DNA from: Hygrophila difformis
Lineage: Eukaryota > Streptophyta > Magnoliopsida > Lamiales > Acanthaceae
Assembly: GCA_030278955.1 (NCBI GenBank)
Contig: JAOANR010000014.1
Span: 29,463,453 to 29,527,452, forward strand
Direction: 5' to 3'
DNA length: 64,000 bases
Shown: piece after piece, positions 20,940 through 32,998 of the stretch
How positions within the stretch are numbered: the first letter of the stretch is position 1
Layout of the letters: the number at the start of each line of letters is the position of its first letter
The notes under the pieces: model-generated
The model's database searches: none
What the model was told of the DNA's origin: nothing
Seen by the model: only the letters and a program-made list of their open reading frames with translations
Made by a program: the position numbers and the translations under genes

Positions 20940-22500
20940 CTGCAATGATAAGAAGTAGTAAATCCAGTTTATAATTTTCAGATGGATTATTCAAAGTGAA
21001 AATCAACATCCTCACATTTAGAGCTTTGCTCTAAATGCACAAAGCTCTAAATGTGAGTTTATCAAATTTTCAACTTGAATTTTATTACAAAGCAAGGATA
21101 AATTAATTTTTCTTTTCAACACAATTATTAAATTTAAAGAGTTATTAGGAAGAGATAGGGGTCATTGGGCCCCTATATATTTTCAATGAGTCTATGGGCT
21201 CAAAAATTTTGATTTGCTCAGTTTTAAAAAATCCCGAGGTGAGTGTTGGAAGTGCATTGGGTGGAATAGAGTGGGATGAAATGTGAATCGAGGAGTGTGC
21301 GAGTAGAGGTACGGTGATTCGGAGCTGCTCGACTTGGACTGTTTGGTAGGGGCAGTCCAAGTTAAAATAAAGAGAAATCATTTTTAATTTATAACAAAAG
21401 TTGACCATTTTTATTCAATAAAAGTGGGACTGTTGGGGTCCCATTTTGAATTTTTTGTAAATAATAGCAGTCCACATGAGGAAAAGGACTGCTATTTTAT
21501 TGCACTAGTTTTATGTTCCATTGGGAACAAATACTGGTTGGTCAATTTTAAAGAGAAAGAACCCACCTAGTATTTTGTCTTTTTCCAAAAGTGGAATGCA
21601 AGTTTTGTTTGTTTGCACAGGTTTCCCAAATTGTGCAAACAAACCTTTTTATGCTCCCTAAATAAACACCAAGATGGGTTTAAAACAGGCAGCCCGAGTA
21701 TCAATTAATGCCCTTTAATGCCACAGCAGCAACCAACACTAAACCAGAAAGATTAACACAAAACATGCTATTAACAAGAGCTAAAAAGCATCTCATTACT
21801 GAACTTGATCTGAAAAACCGATAACACCATGATGTTCATCGGTTCACCTTTTCAAGCTTCATGCTTTTCAAAGATTAGAAAGAACAAGCTTAAACCGAAA
21901 ATATAAACCCCACCACTGTAAAACTCACGAATACAAACAATGGTGGTTTCAAACCCTAACAGTTTTTACCCAAAATTTCAAAAATCAAGCGATCCACAAG
22001 ATTGAAGCATTCCCTACCTCAAATAGTGCCAGAGACTCACAAACCCACTTCCTAGTCATGCTCGGTCAACACAGGGGTCTCTACAAGAGAAAGCACTCCC
22101 CTCCCCCCCAAAAATGAACTCACCCGAGATCAAAATCAGGAAACAGTAAGCAATACGAAGCCACATTTGAGCTGTTCACAAGTTATTTACAAGCACACAA
22201 CACACAGTGTCCAAAAATGATTTTTGAGCGGGGGGGGGGGGGGGGGGGGGGTAGCTCAAAAACGGAGGGAGAAGGAAAACTCTTACTCTGGTCTTCTCCT
22301 TCTGGGTGAGGTTGGCATCGGTCCCAAATTCGGGAAGAGTCTGAAAAATCTAGCCATAGTTTCCCCTTGGAGTTGGGTGGGAATGTGCGAAGAACACAGT
22401 GGTGTTCGTTCGGGGATGAGGGTTTAGGTCGAGAGTGTTGTGAACAGTTCTATATGCTGGGAGAGTGGAGAGGAGAGAAGAAGAGTGGGGGGGGGGGGGG
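20940..22500 (-). other. LARD interior, hairpin-rich non-coding stretch
   Basis: No gene recognised. Perfect inverted repeats: 21011-21057 (18-bp arms, 11-base loop), 21332-21362 (10-bp arms), 21463-21496 (11-bp arms), 21607-21644 (13-bp arms) and 22221-22262 (9-bp arms around a run of 22 G). The arms are unrelated in sequence. A second G-run (22487-22500) abuts GGTATAAATACC-like sequence. Confidence 0.7.
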
Positions 22501-22508
22501 TATAAATA

Positions 22509-23013
22509 CCAGTGGACCCAGTCGCGGAACTGGGTTTCTTGACTGGGGTCTAGCGACATTAGACGAGTCGCTAGACTGGCCACTAGTCGTGAGACAAGGT
22601 TCCGCGACTAGGGGCAGTTTCAGGACTAGGTTTTAGAAGGTAGTGGGGCCAAGTGAGAGCATGTGTCGCGATACTAGGAGACAGTCGTGAGAGTGAGAGC
22701 CAGTCGCGAGACCAGGTCTCGCGACTGGGGTCTCCCAACTGGCTGATGGAATAAGAGAAAGGTTTGGGGATCCAGTCGCTAAGCTCAATCCTAGTCGCGA
22801 GACAAGGTTCCGCGACTAGGAGTGGTTTCGCGACTGGACAAAATGGGAGAGGGTTGAGGAGGCCAGTCGCTAGACTTGGTCCCAGTCGCGAGACATGGTC
22901 ACGCGACTGGATCTTTGCTTTGCGACTGGAGCTCATTTGGGGACCTCAGTCGCTAAACTGTCACCCAGTCTTGAGGCGTGGCCCCGCGACTGGTGTCCAG
23001 TTCCGCGACTGGG
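22509..23013. repeat. Nested hairpin array, LARD interior
   Basis: About six units of the same CAGTCGC.AGAC / GTC.CGCGACTG architecture as the LTR arrays, for example 22863-22929, where a CCAGTCGCGAGAC inner hairpin sits between CAGTCGCTAGAC and GCGACTGG arms. Its sequence differs from the LTR arrays, so it is related but not a recent copy. Confidence 0.82.
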
Positions 23014-23169
23014 TTTTTGAATTTTTCAAATTTTTGATGGACTGGGCCTGAGAGTGATGTTGGGCTTGAGTCCATCTTATTTGAATTTTGTCTGATTAAT
23101 TTCAGTCCAAATAAAATTAAAGTTACAGGGCTGAAAATAATTCACTTGCATAAATTAAATTGGATCAGT

Positions 23170-23855
23170 TCCATTTGTTCGCAAAAATTATTCCGGATTT
23201 TAAATTGCTTTAATTTCCGGAATTATTTTCTTAAATTTATGGATTTAATCCAACCGGAAACCTCGTTTTCCGCGCTATCTTTCTGCTCCTTCTTTTTGGT
23301 GGCTCCATAATTTCTGCAAGACAGAATAAATTAACCATATTAGATTTTTTCATGTGTCCACATCCTCACATTTAGAGTTTTAGTACTCTAAATATGAGTT
23401 AATTGAGTAATGCCCGCATTATTTAGCATAGTATGCACAAGAAGTTTTTTTTTTTGGATGATAAAATTATTCTGACTTGCAAGAATTTAGGTTGAATTAA
23501 TTCTGTGCTTGTGAAAATTATTCCGGATCCTAAGTTTCTTTAAATTCCGGATATAATCTTCGGTCAATTACAGAACTGATCCAACCGGGAACCTGTTTTG
23601 ATGCTTAGTCGGACAGGGGCGAGGGCGAATGAGATGGTGGCCGTGGCGTATCCGGTGGTGGTGAAGATGATGGAAATGGGGACAGGGGCGACGACAAGTG
23701 GCGATGGTGGCCGTGGCTTGTCCCGTTTGAAGCTGTTATCTTCTTTTTGGTGGCTCCATAATTCCTGCAAGAAAGAATACCCAAACTTGGTTAGGTTTTC
23801 CCCTAAAATCATCATCCTCACATTTAGAGTCTTAGTACTTTAAATGTTTAATTGA
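23170..23855. repeat. Imperfect tandem duplication in LARD interior
   Basis: Two units, about 23180-23400 and 23510-23855, share in order the 'ATTCCGGAT' block, the 'GATCCAACCGG' block, the 'TTTTTGGTGGCTCCATAAT' block and the 'CATCCTCACATTTAGAG' block. The second unit carries an extra GC-rich insert (about 23600-23720). Confidence 0.6.
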
Positions 23856-23950
23856 TTTGAAGGTACTTCTCCGTTCTGAAATAAATACACTAAACTAACT
23901 AACTATGAGTAATCAGGAGTGTAATTCTCTTAATAAACGACGCTGCATCC

Positions 23951-23968
23951 TCCCCGGCAACGGCGCAA
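23951..23968 (-). other. LARD primer-binding site (tRNA-Asp type)
   Basis: On the minus strand, directly after the LTR end at 23969, the sequence TTGCGCCGTTGCCGGGGA matches the tRNA-Asp complement used by plant Tat/Athila gypsy elements, apart from one lost base. An intact version is in the nested gypsy element (28646-28663). Confidence 0.7.
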
Positions 23969-25710
23969 TGAAACTTTTGACAAATTTCTTAAGAAAATAA
24001 GATAATCCCGATTTTTTACTTTTATTTAATGAAAATTGATTTATGAAGGCGGAGTTGGGATTAGGGATATATTTATAGGTTGTCACGTTTTTATTTACTC
24101 GTGTAAAGAAACTGTGCCCCCGAAAGCGCACGGAGTCAAAAATTGCAGTATTTATAGTAAGTACCGGATCGTTCACTGGATGATGTGCGATAGAAGCAGG
24201 GCCCACATCGTTTACTAAGATTTTCTACTCGGTTACTCGATTCAAGTTTGTGTTTGATTATGATGTACTTGACACAATTTAATTCTAAGCTATGAAAGCA
24301 ATAGAATAAAGCAGATAAAATTATTCTAGAAAGTGAATTAAATTTAATCTAAGAAAACAATAAAATTATTCTAAGAAAGCGGTTAAAATTATTCTAAGAA
24401 AGCAAATTTAAAATGATACCGAAGGGACAGGAAGGAAATAATAAAAATTGGACAAGATTCAGATGAAACAATAATTAAACTTCCATTTTAATACACAGAT
24501 CTTTGTTTGGGATAATCCTTCAGTTAGCTAACTCTCATGCTCTCTATACCATGTTCCCTTTAACAGACAGGTACTTACAGTAAGAGTTTACATACTCTTA
24601 AGAAATCAAAATCTAAGATACCACAGACTCATAACTGCCCTTGCATGGCCCTGCTAAGACATATTATTTATCCGTGGTGGACAAGCAACACCCGACAAGT
24701 CATTTATTGAGATGCCAAGTACTGCTATCATTCCCCCATGTCACACCCAAAGATTCTAATTAAGCCCTGGACTATCCCTTAATTCTCAGTCCTAGTAGTA
24801 GTTAGAAGATCTAGTGACACATCCGAGAGACCTCTACGAAAGCGATTAAAGAAAATAGCAAAGAAAGCATTTAAAATCCTATCACTCGGGAGTTTCAAAA
24901 GCTTCGTACTGGTAGTAAAAGAAAGCCTCCAGTCAGAATGACCGGGCGTGGATCAAGAATTCCCGGATCTCGGTGAACCGCTCACAGTGTTCACTTCCTT
25001 CCGGGTGGTTATGAGATACAAACTAATGAAACGAACTAATAAATTAGTTCGTTCCGGATGCACTCACTCAGGACTCAAAAATAGGCTTTGGCAGAAGAGG
25101 AGAGCAGTTGAAAGAATACTCAAACCTACCTCAGAAAATAACCAAGGCCTATGTATTGTTCCTCTAGAATTATCTAACACACTGTATTTGAATCCAAGTG
25201 GATCACACTCGGTGTGATAGTTAAGACTAAATTCCCAATACACAGCAATTTCGGAAAATAATCGATTTGAAAATCATTCCCTTAACAGGTACTAGACTCT
25301 CAATAAGAACACAGACCCTTTCAGTCTAGATGAGACCTAATCGCTGACTCTGCTTCTAATTTCCCAAAATCAATCCCCAGTCAAATGTGAACTAGTCATA
25401 AACAATGGAATTTATCCCTTACTTAGATCCGGATTTCTTAAATGAATTTTTGTTGGAAATTTATCATGAGACATCTGATTTAAATCACGACTTCTATGTC
25501 CAAGGGAAGGATCCCAAAATAATTATGACCACAATATTTACATAATAGTATCAAGCCTAATTTTATAAGGAAGTGAAATAAAATTAACCCAAAATATAAG
25601 GTGGGTTTAGACAGAATGTGTTACACAAAGATGAAATAGCCGGAGATGAGAGGAATTTATTTGGCTAAAAAGATGACAAAAATACTCAGGATAATCCGGA
25701 CTGCAAACAT
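23969..25710 (-). repeat. LARD 5' LTR, first part
   Basis: Matches 13940-15697 closely. It ends abruptly at 25710, where gypsy sequence begins. Confidence 0.85.
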
Positions 25711-25983
25711 GGACGTGCCCACGCCTAAGGCCAATAATCTATCTGTCAATTCCACATGTTCTCCTCCTCAATCCAGTCTGATTTTAGCCCTTAAGCATGC
25801 CCACGCTCAACATCAAATTTCGATCTGCAATCCCAAAGGTTCCTGAAATCAACAATCAAGACCCAAAACCAAGGAAAACTTTATTAGGCTCGAACTAAGA
25901 CTCGAAAATTCAACTAAACTAATGAAATTGAAATAAAACACTTGGGTTGCCTCCCAACAAGCGCCTTTCTTTTACGTCTTTGG

Positions 25984-27453
25984 CTAGACAGAACTTTGAA
26001 TTTCCAACTTAAAACTTTCTCCATTGTGATTTATTAGAGTCATAAACTCCACATCTTTTCTTCTCAAACCTTTGTAATATGGCTTAAGTTGGAAGCCATT
26101 TACAATCAACTTGCCCATGGTGGAACTTCGGTTTGCCATCTCATCAAAAGAATCCACATTAGTCATAGCAAATGAACAAATCCCACAATAACAACGCTTG
26201 CCTCGATCAAATAATGAATAAGACCCATAGAATTTTCTACCATTTCCTCTTGGTGAATCTTCTTTGTAAGCTATGGCATTCCCTTGCATCTCATTCCTCA
26301 GTTCCTGCATATTTTGGTTACGAACAACATCCATACTACACACAGAGTTAGATTCCACATGATTTATATTCTCAAAAATATTGAACTTAACCTTCACACC
26401 ATCAAATTCCATAGTCAATGTCCCATTCTCCACATCAATTTTTGTTCTTGCAGTATACATAAATGGCCTACCAAGTATGATAGGTGAATGATTACGACAT
26501 TTTTCATCATTCATATCTACCACATAGAAATCAACAGGAAAAATTAAATCATTTACTTGCACTAGGACATCTTCCACCATGCCTTCAGGATATGCATTTG
26601 TCCTATCAGCTAGTTGAATGATTATTCCAGTTTCTTTCAATGGCCCAATATTCAGTGAATTATATATAGATTTAGGCATGACATTAATCGCTGCTCCTAA
26701 ATCTAACATGGCCTTTTCAATATCCATCTTACCTATCTTACATGGCACCGCAAACATACCAGGATCTCCAAATTTTTGAGGTAATTTGCGTTGAAGGACT
26801 GCTGAAACACTCTCCCCAGCTAAGATCTTCTCATCTCCTCGCAGCCGTTTCTTCTTGGTACATAAATCTCTTAAGAACTTGGCATAGCGAGGTACATGCT
26901 TTATTGCATCAAGTAGAGGAATGCTCAAATCCACTTTCTTGAATATTTCCATCATCTCTTTGTCTTTGTCCCCTTGTTTCGGTTTTGCCAACCTGTGAGG
27001 GAAAGGGGCTGGGTTAGAATATGTTTGAACTGGAGAATTCAAAACTACCTTAGATGAGTTTTTCGCTTCTTCTTCTATCTCCTTTTCAAGCTCTTCATCG
27101 GCTTTATCATTAGAATTGATAACCCTTGGACCTTCCAACTCCTTGCCACTTCTCAAGGTTATGGCACTAACATTACATGGGTTCATGCTAATTTGTGCAG
27201 GTAGCTTTCCTTTCTCACGCTCTCTAGACTCTCGAAGCTCAGCCACAACTTGAGCCATTTGATCCTCCAGGTTCTTCACACTCGCCCTAGTTTCCTGCTG
27301 GAATTGCAAAACACTTGAAGCAATAGATTTAACCATGTCGTGCAAGGAACTACCTGGAGCAGGGGTGTGAGGTGGCTGCTATTGTTGTTGAGGCTGTGAA
27401 TTGGGTTGGAAACCGGGTGGCGGTTGCTGTGGATAGCTAACGTGCTGATTTCC
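25984..27453 (-). pseudogene. Gypsy gag C-terminus and aspartic protease
   Basis: From about 27453 the frame gives the Pro/Gln-rich gag tail ('NPGWRDHPNLRYGN'), broken by an in-frame TAG at 27379-27381. An open stretch from 27345 to 25984 follows, of 453 residues. It holds a coiled-coil start ('LEDQMAQVVAELRE'), the conserved 'AITLRSGKEL' block, and a retropepsin-like domain ('MLDLGAAINVMPKSIY', about 26700). It ends 'SPIILGRPFMYTARTKIDVENG', as in Athila/Tat proteases. DLGA followed by alanine, where serine is usual, is a small oddity. A frameshift near 27475 separates it from gag. No RT follows. Confidence 0.82.
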
Positions 27454-27472
27454 ATACCTCAAATTCGGGTGA

Positions 27473-28561
27473 TCACGCCACCCCGGATTGTAGGTGTGGC
27501 ACAAAATTTGCAGCATTGACAGAAACCTCATCCCTCAATGTAGGACAAGCATCGGTGGGGTGCTCTAAACTTGTACAAATCCCACAAGCTTTGACTTGTG
27601 CGTTTCCTACAGCAAGTTTTCGAACAAAAGAAGTTAGTTCAGTTAGTTGTTGCTGTAACGAATTTACCTCAGTGGCATGTTTCACTGCCACAGTCTCTCG
27701 TGGCCCAAATTGTTGAGAGTTCATGGCCATATCATTTAACAACCCCCAAGCTTCAGTTGGTGTCTTGTTCATCAGTGCACCACCACTCGCAGCATCAATG
27801 ATCATCCTATCCATAGCAGTTAGCCCTTCATAAAAATATTGGATTAGTAGTTGTTCAGATATTTGGTGTTGAGGACACCTAGTAATGAGTTTATTAAATC
27901 TATCCCAATATTCAAACAAAGACTCCCCTGAAACTTGCTTGATTCCACATATCTCCTTCCTTAGGTTAGCTGCCCGGGAAGCGGGGAAATACTTCTCCAA
28001 GAACTTGCGCTTCATCTCAGTCCAGGTAGTGATACTCCCTGTTGGAAGATTAAAGAGCCAATTTTTGGCAGCATCCTTCAGTGAAAATGGGAAAGCCATC
28101 AGCTTGATTTGATCCTCAGTAACTCCAGCAGGTTTCATACTGGTGCATACCACATCGAACTCCTGCAAATGCTTATGTGGTTCCTCACCTGAAAGACCAT
28201 GGAAAGAAGGTAATAAATGTATCAGTCCAGTTTTAAGCACGGATGCCGTATTTTCGTTTACAGTAGGAAAAGTGATACAGAGAGGTTGTTGAGTTAAGTC
28301 AGGAGCTGCTAGCTCCCTTAATGCCCTTTGTTGAGCCATTTGTGCCTGTGGAAAATCAACCGTCTCCTCTAGCTCCTTGCTATCCTCAGAATCCGATGAG
28401 CTAGAATCCTCAGCAATTTGCACTGCCAAGCTAATCAGTGGTGATAGAACGTCTGCTTTTTCTGCTCTCCTTAACTCCCTGGCTTCCTTCCTCAAACGAC
28501 GTGCATTCTTTTCAATTTCAGGATCAAAATTTTGTTCAGCACCACGTTCTGTTCGAGGCAT
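27473..28561 (-). CDS. Gypsy gag, N-terminal and core part
   Basis: 362 residues from the ATG at 28561: charged N-terminus, acidic Ser-rich linker ('EDSSSSDSED'), then the retrotransposon gag core ('FHGLSGEEPHKHLQEF', 'NWLFNLPTGSITTW', 'LIQYFYEGL') and 'PTEAWGLLNDMA', typical of plant gypsy gags. 'CGICTSLEHPTDACP' is a CCHC-like knuckle near the end. It forms the virus-like particle of the element. It ends early by frameshift at 27473; relatives continue into the protease frame. Confidence 0.85.
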   Translation of the reverse strand: MPRTERGAEQNFDPEIEKNARRLRKEARELRRAEKADVLSPLISLAVQIAEDSSSSDSEDSKELEETVDFPQAQMAQQRALRELAAPDLTQQPLCITFPTVNENTASVLKTGLIHLLPSFHGLSGEEPHKHLQEFDVVCTSMKPAGVTEDQIKLMAFPFSLKDAAKNWLFNLPTGSITTWTEMKRKFLEKYFPASRAANLRKEICGIKQVSGESLFEYWDRFNKLITRCPQHQISEQLLIQYFYEGLTAMDRMIIDAASGGALMNKTPTEAWGLLNDMAMNSQQFGPRETVAVKHATEVNSLQQQLTELTSFVRKLAVGNAQVKACGICTSLEHPTDACPTLRDEVSVNAANFVPHLQSGVA

Positions 28562-28645
28562 AAACTAGTAAGCAGAAATAAAAAATAATATATATAATAA
28601 AATAAAATAAATAAAATAACCAAAGTATCCAAATCCTTAATTGCG

Positions 28646-28663
28646 TCCCCGGCAACGGCGCCA
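28646..28663 (-). other. Gypsy primer-binding site (tRNA-Asp type)
   Basis: TGGCGCCGTTGCCGGGGA on the minus strand, five bases after the LTR end at 28669. A full match to the common plant gypsy tRNA-Asp site. Confidence 0.85.
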
Positions 28664-28668
28664 AAAAT

Positions 28669-30229
28669 TGCTAACTCGTCGCAAAGCTGCAAAAATATAT
28701 ATTAGTCCTACGCCACAAACAATAATAAATGTAGTGTGGTGAGTAGGGTCGTCTCCCAAGGGATGCAAACAAGGATTTAATAAATTGATTATTTATAAAA
28801 ATATATATATATATATATATATATAAGGGGGGATTTTTCAATATCAACTAATCCTAATAAAAAGAAATAAAATCAATCTAAACTAATAATGCAAGGCAAA
28901 ATTCCAAACTTCCAATAATCAAAGTATCTAGCTTGGGCATGAATTTTCATTTGGGACATATGAATTGATCATCAACCATAAACAATGTTCATTTATTCAA
29001 TGGATAAATTGGTTATAATTGCTCAACACGCGTTCACAATCAACTTTTCCTTACTATATCGTTAGCCAAGGTACGACCATTAGCTAATTCCCTAATTGAA
29101 AGAGAACCCTAGGTACGACCATAGGATTTACAAGTTCAACAGCATTACACACTAGAAAAGCCCAATTCAATATAACAAACTTCCTACGAGGACATGTTCA
29201 ATATTGATTCCAATTTCCCCTAGAGGGTTCTCCTCTAGTTTACTACTCCAATTGAATTTCAACACAATTACGGATGAAGAACTTCAATATAGCAATGAAT
29301 TCACAAATTAACATGTGGCCACAAATATTAATTCTAAAATTCTAACCTTGCAACTTAGAGAAATTGGAAATACCCATAACAAATGAACATTCAAATTAAA
29401 CCAACATCAAAGTTTCACAATTCCATATCCCAAAATCAATTCAATACCAAGCTAGACAAAATATCTACTCACAATTCATGATAATTCCCACAAAACTAAA
29501 AGGATTTAACATCTCCAACAAGTTCAAGAATTTAGACAAGATTTCACCGAAACCAAGGTTGCTTCCAAAACTGCTGCTGCCTGCTTCCACTCCAGATTTG
29601 CTGCTGCCTGTTGTCGAATTGGCCGCTGCTTCTGCCCCAAAAAAGTCCAGAATTCCACTGCCTTGCTGCTCCAAAATTAGTGCTCCTGGTCGGTGGATTA
29701 AGTGGTGGAAAATTGATGAGAATTTGCTGTGTAATTGCTGGAGAAAGATGATATGAATTGGGAGTATGAAATCTGGAAATCTCTGTGTCTGTGCGTCTTC
29801 TAAGATCTGGTGCAACCGCCTCTTTTGTTGCTCTCCAGACCCGGCTCCTCTCAACCCACGTTTGAACGTGTTTTGCCTTTTCCAAATCTACTCAATATTT
29901 GCTTCTTGCCCTCCAAGATATAAGAATTTGATCTCTTTGCTAATTAAATCCCCAACTTATTCAGACTTTGTTATTTACTCCCATGTGGCCTTTATGCAAT
30001 ATTTAAAGATGTACATGGGTCCCAGCTCCAAATTGGCAGCACCTCTCGACGTTCTTAGGCGTGGGCACGCCTAACACCATAAAATGGGTTGTCCAAGATG
30101 GGAATTGTCACATTTCCTACAATATCACAATTTCACCATTTTAATCAAATCCAAGCCATTTTTACCAATATTCATAAAAATATAGAGTCGAAATATGTAC
30201 AAAATATCCATAACATATAGCATATATCA
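28669..30229 (-). repeat. Gypsy LTR
   Basis: 1,561 bp. The plus strand starts TGCTAACTCG (28669) next to the primer site and ends ATATATCA (30229) next to a purine tract (30230-30240, GTGAGGGAGT on the minus strand). It contains a (TA) microsatellite near 28803-28824. Being bordered by a primer site on one side and a PPT on the other, it served both internal copies. Confidence 0.82.
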
Positions 30230-32812
30230 ACTCCCTCACACCTAATCCATGCTTGTCCTCAAGCATATATCAAAACCAAATGTCAAAATGCTTGCCAACT
30301 CAAGTATCATTCAGCCATGCTAAAGTTTCATCAAAATCAAGGTATGCAAAGCCAACTATCCTCACAAAATGGGAAAATATATAAAGTGATCACGCACCCT
30401 CAAGTGTTTAGGCTAGATTTCACTCAATACGCAAGAGAACTATCAATCCCATAGGCTTGCTATCAAATCACAGTAAATTCACATCTCAAATAAGAACATG
30501 ATGCTCATAATCAAAGGGTCTTTATTAGGGTTGTAACGGGGCTAAGGTTGGGGTAGGAAAATATGGAATATGTAGGTTAAAAGGAATTGGGGAAATTGTC
30601 TAACCATCAAAACATGCTACGAAACATAGGTTGCACAAATTCTTTTTGACATCAATGATCATGCTGCTCTCAAGATAAAGAATTACAACTTGCAGCTATA
30701 ACACAAACATGTCTGCCTCTCTCTTTGTTTTTTTTTCTTTTTTTTCTTTCTTTTTTTTGTTCTTTTTTTTTGGTGGCTTTCAATAGCTTGGTACTTTTAT
30801 TAGAGGAATTCCATTGTCTGAACATTGTAGACAGAACTTCAACTCTTTGTTCATAACACTCCGGTCAGAGGAACATGTTCCAAGCTATTTATTTCCACTG
30901 CCCTGATATTCTTTTTTTTTTATAGGGCTTTTCTTTTTTTTCCTTTTTTTTTTCTTTTTTTCTTTTTTTTTTTGAGAGAGGCAGTACCATTACATCGGAT
31001 ACAAAGACTCAATCAACTCACATCAAGTGCAACCTCTAAACAAAATCACATGTAATGATGTTTAAACAAACTTCCTCATGTTCCTGGGGTTCAAATGAGT
31101 GTATGGCCATAATCAAAGAAAAAGGTCTCATAGGCTAAGGGTTAAATATGAACCAAGAAAAATGGATATATTATCAATAGGCTCAACGTGGTTCACTAGG
31201 GGATAAACATGGGTCAAGGGGAAAAACAAAGCCAAAATAGGGTAATCCTAGTGCCCTTATCATTTTATTTGCATCAAGATTAAAAAATGAGAGTAGAATC
31301 AACTATGTATAATCAAGCAAGTTCTAGAAAATCAAGCCTCATGAGTTTCACACAAAAAAATATTTGAGCAAATATGTGATATGTGTATAATTTTTTTCTT
31401 CTTTCTTGCTCAAAGAGGCTCAGAAACTCACTTAGGGTTAAGTGATAGAAAACTAAGCATACCTTTCAATTAAGTTCACTAAGAGCATGGCAAACTCCAC
31501 AAGAATCAAGTAAGACACATAAGAAACTTGGCAAGATATATACAAGAGGACTAGCTAGGATATTCAAAATTTTATATTAACATGTAGGCATAACCTAAAC
31601 CCCCCCACACCTAAATCATGCAATGTCCCTATTGCAATATGCAGAAGAAATAAAGGAGGGGTGATAGATGCTTCCCTGATTAGGCTGAGGCACTTGTTGT
31701 GGCTGGATGCATTTATATGATAAAGGAGGGGGCAGATACTGCATTAAGTCTTAGCTCTCCCATGGATATAAGCCTGCGAGCAGAAAATTCCAACAAAACA
31801 ACAAAACACAAGCAGGGATCCAGGATGCGCCAAACTCCTATGACTCAAAAACCACAATGAGAATATGAACACACAAGAGACCAGTAATAGGCAAAGCAAA
31901 GTGTCAGAATGTAGCTTCAACAACACATCAAAATTCTTCCAATACCAATGGTATGCAATTAGGACTCAATATGGAATTCATTATTTAATGCCACTCCACA
32001 AATCATCTAGTGTCATATTAAATGCAATACCAGGAAAAACAACTACTGGGTAGACAAGTAAGATCAATAAAGCACACCAAAATCAGTAGAAAATCTACAG
32101 AAAGCAAAAATTATCCCTAATCTTGCAATCAGTTGATTTCTTAAAAAGAGATGTCCAAATTACCAGTAATATTAATGCAATTGAATTAGTTGGTAATGGA
32201 AAGAAGAGCACTAAACACTGGCCTGATTTGGATGTGAAGAAGTTGGCTCCGGCGAACCCTAGCAGCGGCGGCGGACGGAGGGGCGGCGCTGGGATGTGTC
32301 GACCGAGGGGGAGAGAGGGAAGGTAGGCGCGGTGGCGCTGGGATGTTGGTGGAGGGCGGAGGCAGCGTCGACGAGGGAAAAGAGATAGTGGCGGCCCGCG
32401 TGGTGCCTTGACTGAGGGAGGACAAAGGGCGGCGACTGGAAGGATGGTGGTGCGTGAGCGCGGCGAGACAGAGAGGGGGGAAAAGGGAGTGTCGGGGTGA
32501 GGGTGGTCAAACGGCGGCGGCGGCGGCGCCTGGGCAAGGCGGCGGACGGCGCTGCTGGCTGAGGGTGGTGGAGCCGATGGCGGAAGAGGAGAGGGACTGG
32601 AGATGGTGATCAAGAGAGGGGAGGAGAGGTTCTGTAATATGGCGTCTGTTTTTGGAAGTATGGAGGACAAGTCTTGTGCCCTAGGTTCAATTGGATTTCA
32701 ATTGAATTGGCAGTAGGAATTCCATCCTTAGGCATGCCCATGCCTAAGGAATTAATTTGGACTGTTGTACTCCTTCCTTTCATCCAAATTTCCAGTGTAA
32801 TTTTACTCCTTG
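30230..32812 (-). other. Gypsy post-protease non-coding region
   Basis: About 2.6 kb with no pol domain. It has long T/C-rich runs (30727-30990) and a second PPT-like tract (GGTGTGGGGGGGTT on the minus strand, about 31598-31611) besides the terminal one. A GC-rich island sits at 32235-32640. Confidence 0.6.
32235..32640. other. GC-rich GCGGCGG island inside gypsy element
   Basis: A sharp composition jump with GGCGGCGG and GAGAGGG repeats. The minus-strand open frame (32670-32095) is Pro/Ser/Arg low-complexity sequence without a recognisable domain. It looks like a captured 5' part of a host gene or a simple repeat; the origin is undecided. No protein is claimed. Confidence 0.45.
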
Positions 32813-32998
32813 GACGTGCCCACGCCTAAGGCCAATAATCTATCTGTCAATTCCACATGTTCTCCTCCTCAATCCAGTCTGATTTTAGCCCTTAAGCATG
32901 CCCACGCTCAACATCAAATTTCGGTCTGCAATCCCAAAGGTTCCTGAAATCAACAATCAAGACCCAAAATCAAGGAAAACTTTATTAGGCTCGAACTA

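Noticed and set aside
32095..32670. A 191-codon Pro/Ser-rich open frame as a gene.
   Set aside because: Low-complexity translation of a GCGGCGG island; overlapping frames are equally open.
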